From the NCBI GenBank assembly GCA_038373885.1, contig JAWZYV010000707.1, forward strand, positions 310,001 to 374,000: a DNA stretch of 64,000 bases, written 5' to 3'. The translations under genes were made by a program, and so were the position numbers. Numbering within the stretch: the stretch's first letter is position 1; the number at the start of each line of letters is the position of its first letter. Source of the DNA: Cheiracanthium punctorium (lineage: Eukaryota > Arthropoda > Arachnida > Araneae > Cheiracanthiidae). Positions 54,773-64,000 of this stretch are shown one piece after another. The notes below the pieces were generated by a model. The model made no database searches. It was not told the DNA's origin and saw only the letters and a program-made list of their open reading frames with translations.

Positions 54773-55588
54773 TCTTATCGAATAGAAATGGTGGCTGCGA
54801 TTCTCCATCCCTGATCGTCGTTGCTCCCCAATGGCCCAAACGCACACGTTGCGTCTCAGCAGTACCAAAAACTCAATATCTTGATGCTGTGTGAAAGACT
54901 CAATATATGAAATTACAACGGTAGTTTAAATAATTCTGGCGTCAAGTTTTCTAAGATTATGGTAATAGTATTTTGAATTTCTCAACCCTGATCGTCGTTG
55001 TTTCCCGATTGCCCAAATGCAATGCAACGATTGACACAGAAGGGGAAGGATACACTAACTTCTTTTAAGAGACTGGTTAGAGACGTATGTTGAAAAGCGT
55101 AACCCTTATTTTAAAAATGAAAAAAATGTATGAACTTTTTTTAGGAAGTCGTTTGTAATCTTATTTATTTCTTTTTATTTATTGACATCCTTTTTAATAT
55201 AGTCGCCATTGCAATATTAGTTAAAATTATTCTGACCTCTAATCATTATTAAGTCTAAGTTATTGTATATAGTAAATTAAAAAGTATTCATTCCAGTGGC
55301 ATAGGGAGAAATTTTTCATAGAGGGGGGGGGGGGGGTTAAGACTACAACGATTCATGTATATGTGTATATATATGTGTGTGTGTGTGTGTTGTGCGAATG
55401 TGAAGAAAATATGTTTTGTATGACAAAAAAAATTCCTTATCGGGGGGGGGGGTTAACCCCCCTGTAGCTACGCCACTGATATATTCATATATATATAAAT
55501 AATAAATACATTACTTTATGGACAATACATTACTTTATATGTGAGTAAATACATATATGCACACATATATATGTATTTATTATAAATA
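54773..55588 (-). repeat. Inner inverted duplication, right arm
   Basis: It is the reverse-order partner of 52979-53772, ending at the boundary of Helitron H copy 2. Divergence is visible (several small indels), so it is not a recent or assembly-made palindrome. Confidence 0.85.
55294..55478 (+). mobile_element. hAT-type MITE family 1, copy 6 (right arm)
   Basis: It starts CAGTGGCATAGGGAG and ends GTAGCTACGCCACTG, with long G runs. Its orientation is opposite to copy 5, as expected if both came from one insertion before the inverted duplication. The target duplication is blurred. Confidence 0.85.
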
Positions 55589-57700
55589 CTAGCTGAAGTA
55601 CCCGTTCTTCGCACGGGAATGAATGGACTTTTTGATATTAATATTTGTTGTGATTACTATTTATTGTAATAAAGAGATATAGCAAAATGGATATCGCGTT
55701 ATATTGTGTTCAATAATCATGCATACTGAATTTCAAGGCAATCGTTTTTACGGTGCAGAAGGCGATGGGGCGTAGCACAATCTAGTGGCGAGTTTTAGCA
55801 AAACGGATACGGCAAAAATATTCTTCGCATTCAGATATCGATGTATACGAATTTTCATGACGATCGGCTGAATAGTCTTGAAGTTCATGTGTTGACGCGA
55901 CATCTAGTGTCAAGTTATAGGAAAATGGATCGTGCCAAACTCTTCCCCGTGTTCAAATATCTATGTATACCTATTTTCATAGCGATCATTCTCACAGTCA
56001 AGAAGTGATACACTGCAGGGCCATCTAGTGGTTAATTAAAGTAATGATTTGCTACAGCGCCGTCATGTGGCGAGTTATAGCAAAATGGATAATGCCAAAA
56101 TATTCTCATTGTTCAAATAGCTATGTATACTGATTTTCATAGCCACCGTTTGAATGGTCAAAAATTTGGCCTGCTGCAGCGTCATCTAGTGGCGAGTTAA
56201 AATAATAATGCATTGCAGTGCCATTTAGTGGTGAGTAACATCAAAAGTAACGCAGTTAGAATATATTCTTCGTTCTCAAATGTGTAAGTATAAAAAATTT
56301 TATGCCGATTGGTCGAACGGTATAGAAGTTGATGCGTTGCAGCGCTATTTAGCCGTAAGTTACAGCAAATGGATAGTGAAAAATATTCTCCGTGTTCTAA
56401 TATTCGCGTGTACCAAATTTCATCGAAATCGGTTGGACGATATTCGCATAGCAAACGGCTAAACCGAATAGAATTCGACGTTCTGCTGCGCCACCTAGTG
56501 AAAAGTTAGAGGAAAACGGATAGCATAAAAACCTTCTCCATGATAAAAGACTTAGATGAACCAAATTTCATGGTGATCAGTGAAACGGTGCTGGAATTTT
56601 TCAACCTCCTACACACTACACACATACCAACATTCATTTTTATCTATAACCAGTCTTATTATACGTATATACCAGTCTCAAGTAAAATCCAGTTTCAAAT
56701 CTAAGCCTCGCCAAAGTGCCAGCATACGCCATTTTGCAAGAGTTTTTTCAGGGAATCATTCGAAGCATTGACTTAGCAGCAATCAAAATGGGAAATGGTT
56801 CGACCGCCAGGCATTTATTTGAAAAGTGGAATCCCTTAATACAGCCGCAATTTTTTAAATTATCAACTATAACATGTTTTATTCATCGTTACCTCGATGT
56901 ACTAAATGCGAAGATTTCAATTTTCTGAAATTTGGCGGATTTCCCCCAAGTTAAATCAATGTACTCAATTGGCGAGAATTCTGAAGCTACATCGCTTGAA
57001 ATGCCCTAATAACTGCATTATTTCTGCACGGATAGTTAAAATTTAATGCTGTATTCTAAGAAAACCTATACACTTTTTTTCAAATATGCTATTCCCTTAA
57101 GCTCTCAGTAAATTGCGCCAAAAAGCCTAAAACTGTGCAAGCCGCTAGAACTCACTCTCTAAAAATCGGCCTATCAGCCATTTTATTTTTCGCCAAACTA
57201 AAAAAAATTACATATTAGTCTCGGATATCTTCGATCCTCATTGTTTTGCGTATAAAACATTTCATTCCTGCTCTCATTTCTTATGCGCACACGATATTAT
57301 AATTAAAAAAATAACCTAAAAAAATAAACTAAAAAAATCATTATTATTCTTTTATTTTTACTTTAAGAATTTAAAATATTTTATTCGGCAAAATCGCCAC
57401 ACATGGCAACCAAGATGCTTATTTCACACACTTTTTTCACTACAGGGGTTAATATTACGTAAAGCTTTCTGCGTGGAGAACATAAAAAATCTCTTAAATT
57501 CCTTTAACGGAAATTAAGAGAACCATTCAGGAGGAAAACGTTTTTAAGTGGAGTTTCAAAGTTTCAAAGTGGACTATCATTTATTCTATATTATTTTACA
57601 TATCTGTGTAAAATTTCAGGCTGACAGGTCCATTTTTGTGGAATTGTATACTACCCAAATCAACAAATTGACAAACAGAATTTCATTTTTATTTATAAGA
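55589..57700 (-). mobile_element. Helitron family H copy 2, complete
   Basis: On the minus strand it runs from A, TCTTATAAATAAAAATGAAA, to the hairpin CCCGTGCGAAGAACGGG, TACTTCAGCTAG, T. At 2112 bp it has no coding capacity. It holds the GCGCCATCTAGTGG tandem region at 55750-56540, and it provides the uninterrupted sequence for the hAT insertion in copy 1. Confidence 0.85.
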
Positions 57701-58079
57701 TAACCTACGCTTGTTTTTAAAAATACCCTCTCATTAAATTGCGTCAAGCGCTAGAATCATAGAAAATCTGACACACTTTCAGATTTTTAAATACGCACTA
57801 AAGTGCTATATATAAAAAGAGTTATAATCCATGGGTCTTCCCTATTTTCGTTCCTTCTTTCATTAAGTTGGAAAGTGTATCATTATTCATGAGTGTGATT
57901 AAACAAAATTAAAATTGATATTTCTAACATCCTTTTTTCTGGATGTAATACATTAGATGCAGAAAAGCTGCTCAGAAAAATGCACAATTCCAACTGAATG
58001 AAAATTTCAAAAACTTATACGCAGGTGTATTCATAACCCAAATAGCAGACGATTAAATTACGATAAATAGCGCCAAGCG
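57701..58079. other. Fragment related to 30690-31340
   Basis: GCACTAAAGTGCTATATATAA, TGTATCATTATTCATGAGTG and GGATGTAATACATTAGA are the inverse of words at 31100-31300. It shares short words with family H as well (AAATTGCGTCAAGCGCTAGAATC). Probably another Helitron-type fragment. Confidence 0.5.
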
Positions 58080-58829
58080 TTAGAATCCTCCTCAAAATCG
58101 CGAGAATGCTGAAGATAGATCGCTTGAAATCCCTTAATAACTGCATTATTTTCGCACGGATCATTAAAATTTAACGCTGTATTCTAATAAAACCTTTGCA
58201 CTTGTTTTCAAAAATCCGTTTCCTTAAGCTCTCAGTAAATTGCGCCAAGCCGGAAACTGTGCAAACCGCTAGAACTCACTTTCTCGGCATTTGAGTCATT
58301 TTATTTTTTCACCAAACTAAAAAGTTTTAACATATTAGTCTCGGAAATCTTCAATTCTTATTGTTTTGCGTATAAAACATTTCATTCCTGCTCCGATTTC
58401 TCATGCACACGATATTATAATTAAAAAAAATATAACCTTACGAATAACAAAAAAAAAAAAAAAAAAAAAAAAAATCATTATTATTCTTTTATTTTTACTT
58501 TGAGAATTTAAAACATCTTATTCGGCAAAATCGCCACACATGGCAACCACGATCCTTATTTCACACTTTTTTCACTACAGGGGTTACAATTACGGAAAGC
58601 TTTTTGCGTGGAGAACATAAAAAATCTCTTAAATTCCGGGAACGGGTGGACTTTCAAAGTTTTAAAGTGGACTATGATTTATTCTATATTATTTTACATA
58701 TCTGTTCAAAATTTCAGACTGATAGGTTCATTTATGTGGATTTGTATACAATCAAATCCACAAACAAACAAACAAACAAACAAATAAACAAACAAACAAA
58801 CAAACAGAATTTCATTTTTATTTATAAGA
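58080..58829 (-). mobile_element. Helitron family H copy 3, partial
   Basis: It matches the 5' third of family H (minus strand) and ends with the same TTATAAATAAAAATG terminus. The left side has no CTAG hairpin. It carries a 27-A run at 58449-58474 and AAAC repeats near 58760-58800. Confidence 0.8.
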
Positions 58830-59215
58830 TATAATAAATATATTTGTAACAATTATTAATTTCAATTACCCTTCCCCCCTTCAAAATAAAAAGAAAAGAA
58901 AAAAACGAGAACAGACTGCACAATTAATTGCCCATGCTTAAAAAGGTCTAAGTATACACACATAATATATAATAAATACATTTGTAATAGCAATTGTTCA
59001 TTTCAATTACAAAAAGAAAAAAAAAACGAGAATAGATCGCAGGATTAATAAATAGCCATGTAACGCGCTTGCTTAAAAACCTGGAAGAGCTTTTCCCCAC
59101 GAACCCATCTTCTAATACATTTCTCCCTGCGCGCGCTCGTATTTTCCCCTGTCAAACTTGAAGGTAGAAAAGTCTTGTATTGGAATTCCATCTGCCCCTA
59201 TCCGCACGTGAAAAA
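58830..59215 (-). repeat. Outer inverted repeat, right copy
   Basis: It is the reverse-order partner of 47565-48058, including TCTCCCTGCGCGCGCTCG and CCATCTGCCCCTATCCGC at its right end. ATAATAAATACATTTGTAA is repeated within it. Confidence 0.7.
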
Positions 59216-60405
59216 AATACAGATGACTTGACTGGGAGCGGAGAGATGCACCGATGCGGACACAAATGAGGGCAGTTCCCGTGACTCTCCGATGTAATAG
59301 CATCAGAAGGATGTTGTATGTCATATATATATATTTAAAGTCCAACCTGTAAATATGATTATATCTATATATATAATAAATGATTAGTCTCGACATCAGG
59401 CTCGATTAATTGCATCCACAACATGTATTCAAACCGTGGAATTGGTCAGCAGTTCCCGCTACCAAACTGCACATTAACATTAACGACAATTCGACGGGCG
59501 GACCCTACAAAAGTGTCAGAAGAAAATCTTTCAAATTGAACTCAGCTTGGCGATATTGAAATATTTGGCTAGAAATCGCTAAACCTTAGTATTACTGCAG
59601 TATTTTATCTATTTCAAATAAAATAAGTTTAGATAAAGGGCTCCGAAAATATTTTTGATTTAGTAGACGTGCAAGGAAGTCATGTGTTGTCCACATCTGT
59701 TTTTTTTTAAATAATAATGTTTAATTAATTAATTCAATAATTAGTTATGTTTTCTTTATTAAATTGCTTTATTAATATGTTATTGTCACATGTCAGTGCT
59801 GGAAATCGTAAATTTAGAAGCAAATGTCGACTTAGGATCTTTAGATGATGGAATATACCTCAGAAAATGCTGGCGATTTCGTTAGCCAGGAAGCCAAATG
59901 TCAAAAAACGACTGACTTTGAGATTCCCTAAATCTACCAAGACAGACCAAATGCCCGAACTAGCCGTTGTTATTGATAAAGCAGATGTATCAGAGTATTA
60001 ATTATTCAATTAATTAATAAAGCGTCATTATTTCAATAGAAATTCACAAAAGACTAAAAAAAGACACTGGAAATATATTCGCTTGAGGTGTGGAACCTGA
60101 AGATGGCAATATTTTGAACTGAAATTTGGAGACAATTTGTTCTTATCAGTTTCGCACCATTTAGTAACTCCGGCAATGTGAATTTCGAGAAAAAGTGTTT
60201 TTCGCTCCACCCTAATGGGTAGTTTAAATGATAAGTTAATTATTAAAAATTAACGAAAGATTTAATTATAAATTTAAATAAAGATATGAATTAAGTTTTA
60301 AGAGTGGGAGGGCTATATCAAGATAGCTTTGCAAAAATTTATTAAAATGACTACTTTTATGATTTTTTATCCAGTTTCCCACTAATGATAGAAGTGATCC
60401 ATGCC
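59216..60405. other. No gene seen
   Basis: This is mostly AT-rich sequence without recognised repeats. A 94-codon minus-strand frame at 59112-59396 overlaps the outer inverted repeat and has no domain. Confidence 0.5.
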
Positions 60406-60739
60406 TAACGTGACCATTTATTTTTTCCTTCAAAACGGGACATCTACTACTTTTTTGTCAATAGTGTATTTATTTTATTCCTCAAAACGGAACATCTAAA
60501 GTTTTTAAGGTAATAGTGTAGGGAGACTGAATTCACAGGTCTGAGTATTTTTTAGTTGTTAAGAAAACGCGCAAATAAGCTTGTGTTAATGTTAATATCA
60601 AAATAAAATGGAAAAAAAATCGAAAAAAAACAAAAAAAACCGGGACATTACGGTGTCCCCAAGCTGTGCTTGGGGACAACGGGACAAGCCAGCTAAAAAC
60701 GGGACTGTCCCGTTCAAAACGGGACGTATGGTCACCTTA
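60406..60739. mobile_element. hAT-type MITE with CGGGAC ends
   Basis: It starts TAACGTGACCAT and ends ATGGTCACCTTA; each end then has CAAAACGGGACAT/ACGGGACGTATGG words. The flanks TCCATGCC and TCCATGGC differ by one base. Internal GGTGTCCCCAAGC/GCTTGGGGACAAC forms a hairpin at 60652-60680. The right flank is a copy of the 44.5-kb repeat. Confidence 0.8.
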
Positions 60740-60845
60740 TCCATGGCCAAAATCTCGCCATTTTTCGTCGACCTTGGCGAGTTTTACCAACTATCGCAAA
60801 ATTTGGCGATAGTCAGTCATTGTTTGGTCCATGCTTAAAATCTCA

Positions 60846-61744
60846 AAAAATCAAGTCATCTTTTAACTATAAGTGCTTTTTTTTTAAATGTTTGCAATCG
60901 GGGACACTGTCCTGTAAAAGGTTAAGAAGTATCCAGATAAAATAAACAGTTAAAAGTTTAGGTGCAAAATCTTAAAAAGTTTTGAAGCCGATTGTACGTC
61001 GTGGTATACAATCTTCGTACTTCGCTGGCGAGCGGGCCTAGACCTCGGAGGCGGCGGCGTAGTACAAATGACAGCCGCAGCGGCGCGGACCTCTATGCTC
61101 TTTCATGTAAAAATAAAATTGGCTTGAAAAAAATTTTTTTACTATTTTTTTTTTCTTTTAAAACGGAACTTATTTTCGAATACGCCTCGTAAAACCTTCT
61201 CATTTAATTGGGTGTTCTTATCTTATTCTTAATCAGTTAAAAACCCATCAATATGAATAAATCACTTATTTCAACAACTCCATCAAAGTAATAAGCTGGT
61301 TTTATCACTGTAAAGGAACGTGTCAATCGGAGAAAATATAATGCGACAAAAACTTAATTCCTCATATTTTTTGGACATTTTTTTCTCCATTATCGCAAAA
61401 GTTTGGGCAGGATACCGCGTTATTCTGGCTTCTTCCTCGACATTCTGCCTCTAATCCGATTCGCCACTATCGATTCTTTTCCACTCGATCAACAAATCGA
61501 TGTCTCCCAAGATATTTTTAAAAATAATGTAGGGCAGTATTGTATAATCGAACAAAACGAAGATTTATCACGTGAATAAAACTTGTTTCACTAAATAATT
61601 CTTTTTTTTCTATTTGATCAACGAAAGTTGTCGTCTCCGCCTCACTAAAAACGCTCCAAGTATATAACTGCGGTCTGTGAACACAAGAAGATCCGCATAG
61701 TCAGTCATACCGGGGGTCCGCTTAATTATAAAAAATAGTTCCAA
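60846..61744. other. GC-rich island, otherwise no gene seen
   Basis: At 60995-61100 the sequence turns sharply GC-rich (GGCGAGCGGGCCTAGACC, GGAGGCGGCGGCGTAG, GCCGCAGCGGCGCGGAC). No coding domain, splice site pair or repeat partner was recognised. It might be a relic of an exon or rRNA-like or SINE sequence; I cannot decide. The flanks are AT-rich. Confidence 0.4.
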
Positions 61745-61860
61745 AGTTAAAAAAAAATAGTTCGGGCAAGTTAACACCCAAGCTCAAGCCGGGAATCGGA
61801 CCCGGACCCAAGTGATAGAATGGTTCGTTAGCCACACACAACCTGGGCATTCCTGGGCAA
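61745..61860 (-). repeat. tRNA-like SINE head
   Basis: On the minus strand it reads GTGTGGCTAACGAACCATTC then GGGTCCGATTCCCGGC, matching A- and B-box-like parts of a tRNA-derived SINE. Arms do not pair as a full tRNA. Confidence 0.5.
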
Positions 61861-61947
61861 TTGTTCCCGAAGACAGAATTACCGCGAAAGTACTGGAAAC
61901 TTTGCCAAAAGAGCGGGCCACTCCAGATTTTCAATTCCAGTTCTGAG

Positions 61948-63508
61948 GGCCGTGGTAGGCCAGTGGTTAAGCCGATGGACTCGTAACTGGAAGGTTGTGG
62001 GTTCGATAGCGGCGTACCACTAAAGACTGCGGTGCACGTGCACGTTAAATCCGTTATTCCGATAGTCCTCTCGGCGGTCGCTAGCAGTTTCCGAGAGGTG
62101 CCAATATTCAGAACTCTTCCACCTTCTGATGATGTTCCAAATTGTGTCGGGAAATTCCGGGAAGGACGTATATGTAGCTCTAAGGGCCGTATTCACCAAA
62201 CTTTAAACCCTGGAGTTAACCCAGCAAAGCGATCTACTTCAAGGGTTAGTGAGAAAATGGTATTCACAACTCCAAAATCAGGGGTTACCCCAAGAATTGA
62301 CCCTGACTCCAGGTGCAGATTCTAACCCCGCAATATTGGAGGGTTGACTCCGGTTTATAAATGGCGGATACGAGGGTTGTTTTTATAGGTTTGGAAAATC
62401 CCAAAAATTTGCTAATACTTGAATATTCTGTGCTTTAACAGACGGAAACTACCGTGAAAACCACCCATCAAGCTATAAAAGTAGCCGAAAGTGATAAAAA
62501 ATCATTGTACAATGTTTTTTATCACTTGCAGGCGGCATCTGTCGGACTTATCTTGGTTTGCTTTTCCATTCCCTCTTTTTTCTGATTTGAACGCTTTTTT
62601 TTCTTAATTATTTTTTATGTTGAAAATAAGTAAATAAATTCTGATCTTATTTATCTTCTTGTCTCTATTATTCCACAGATGAGGGGCGATTTGGCCAGAG
62701 CACTGTGGTTCTACTTCGCCCTAGCTTTTTTTTTTTTTTTTTTTTTGTAACAAGAGGCGGGATAAAAATATTTACATTGAAGAGATTAATCATTTAGGTA
62801 TAAAGGATAAAAAAAAAAAGTGTTGTTGAGGAGTTAAACATTTTTGTCTGATTGTAGTGTACTGTACTTGGGAATAGCGAATTAACAATTTTTCAGACAA
62901 ATGTGAGAAAAAAACAATATGCTTCAGCATCATTGAATTTTTTAAAGACATACATATTCTATGTATAATATATAAAGTGCCTCAAAAAGAAAAACATCAA
63001 AACTGCATAAATTAATTTTTGTGTGTTAAAAAATATGAAAATTCCTAAATTTGAAAAAAGTATGACAGACATGAAATTTTATTTATAAAAAATATTGGAT
63101 GTTATTTTGTATTAAATGTTTAATCTGTATTTTTTTATAATAAAGTTAAATTAATTTTCACATTTTAATGAGCAGTTTGCATAAAAAAAAATTAAATATC
63201 ATGAAGGAAGTGTGTGTGGTGGGAGCTGGGTTCTATCTCGGGAACATTAAATCTAGTTCATTGTTTCATGAAATCATTACTCTGACCAATCACAGGCGAG
63301 CTTTCAAAGTTGGGTGAGACAACTCCAGAGTAAGGTAACCCTGGGTTGAAATAAGTTGGTGAATACAGTTTCCGAGTTGTCTCCGAGACAAACCGGCAAT
63401 GCAGGTTTCCCAACTCTCGGATCATGGCGGGCTACTCACAGTTTGGTGAATACGGCCCTAAGCGACACAGGTGACGGGAGCTGTTCTCTCCTGGCAAATA
63501 AATAAATA
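61948..63508 (+). mobile_element. tRNA-derived SINE split by a Harbinger-type element
   Basis: The 15-mer AATTCCAGTTCTGAG lies on both sides (61933-61947 and 63509-63523). The head has the A-box-like TAGGCCAGTGGTTAAGCC and B box GGTTCGATAGC (62000-62010); the tail is AAATAAATAAATAAA. The SINE proper is about 286 bp; positions 62184-63461 are an insertion. Confidence 0.92.
62184..63458. mobile_element. PIF/Harbinger-type element inside the SINE
   Basis: The ends GGGCCGTATTCACCAAACT and AGTTTGGTGAATACGGCCC are exact inverses, flanked by TAA (62181-62183 and 63459-63461), the 3-bp duplication typical of Harbinger. Subterminal CCCTGGAGTTAACCC/GGGTTACCC words follow. At 1275 bp it carries no recognisable transposase, so it is non-autonomous. 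Confidence 0.92.
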
Positions 63509-63523
63509 AATTCCAGTTCTGAG

Positions 63524-64000
63524 TGAATGTTCGCGCAGTTCAGTGGAGAACTACGGCTCTGTATTGTGCGCTGCTATAAGCGATCTTTCATCAAAAATTT
63601 CGTGTAAATTTAGACTGTGGAAAGGTTTTACTATGTGAGAAATATATCACCCGAGAAAGCTTCTGTGTTGAGCTGACTGTTATAAAACATGCTATTAATG
63701 TCTGTGAGTATGGACTCAAGATTGTTTGTAAACTTTCTGGAATCAATGAAATTCGCATTTCGTGTTGTCAGCTGGACTGTTCACGAGAACTTTCCATGTT
63801 CACTGGACTTTTTAAGCTACGAACCCGGAAACTAAGCAGTTTTTTGTAACAGTATGCTGTGGCGGAAGGTTCACTATACTTGAGGACAAAAAAATCCAGG
63901 AGGTCTTTCTCCCTCGGTTGTTATAAAATAGTTAATGGTTAGCTTTCAACTGTCCTTTGTTTGTCATCGACTGCTCTAACAAATTTATGACCTGTTCCTA
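63524..64000. other. No gene seen to window end
   Basis: This is moderately GC sequence without recognised repeat, splice pair or domain. Confidence 0.4.

Noticed and set aside
55294..55478. 8-bp target duplication for MITE copy 6
   Set aside because: The flanks ATTCATTC and ATATATTC do not align as a duplication; the copy is accepted on its ends and its mirror position only.
54773..55588. Inverted duplication as an assembly artefact
   Set aside because: The arms differ by many substitutions and small indels and carry different G-run lengths, so they are not one sequence assembled twice.
62032..62325. 97-codon frame
   Set aside because: It crosses the SINE/Harbinger junction, so it cannot be a single ancestral gene.

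Overview
The window looks like AT-rich intergenic and intronic DNA from a large, transposon-laden arthropod genome, perhaps a chelicerate. The evidence is eukaryotic splice signals, tRNA-derived SINEs, BEL/Pao retrotransposons, Helitrons, and hAT, mariner/pogo, Harbinger and P-type DNA transposons. The species cannot be fixed from the sequence. I found no rRNA gene, no intact tRNA gene and no CRISPR array.

Host coding sequence is sparse. There is one convincing exon (25224-25514, +). It encodes a complete Ig-like domain, is bounded by AG and GT, and is symmetric phase 1-1. Two short exons each encode a signal peptide and end at a strong GT donor in phase 1 (6737-6803 and 41343-41415, both +). 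The first fits the Ig exon in strand, order and phase, which suggests a secreted or membrane Ig-superfamily gene with an intron of about 18.4 kb. The second is an alternative leader exon or the start of a neighbouring gene.

Layout. 0-5.3 kb: a small hAT-type MITE, then a decayed BEL/Pao element cut off at a 21-A tract. 6.7-25.2 kb: the putative intron 1, holding a palindromic foldback element, a hAT relic, a young BEL/Pao element (12240-18579, minus strand, LTRs differing at 2 of 315 positions, CATAT target duplication), a P-element transposase remnant, a non-autonomous Helitron carrying a SINE, and an inverted-repeat element whose two arms each carry a hammerhead ribozyme motif. 25.2-41 kb: the Ig exon, then nested palindromic and TIR elements, mariner/pogo and hAT MITEs, and a second foldback copy. 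41-47 kb: the second leader exon, retroposons and degenerate repeats. 47.5-59.2 kb: an inverted-duplication landscape with two full and one partial copy of a Helitron family; one copy is interrupted by a 2.4-kb hAT deletion derivative, and the Helitrons contain tandem units with a CTCF-like word. 59-64 kb: a hAT MITE and a SINE with 15-bp target duplications, itself split by a Harbinger-type element with TAA duplications.

Most mobile elements here are non-autonomous or broken. Many can be bounded by eye because target-site duplications survive, so the window records a layered series of insertions.
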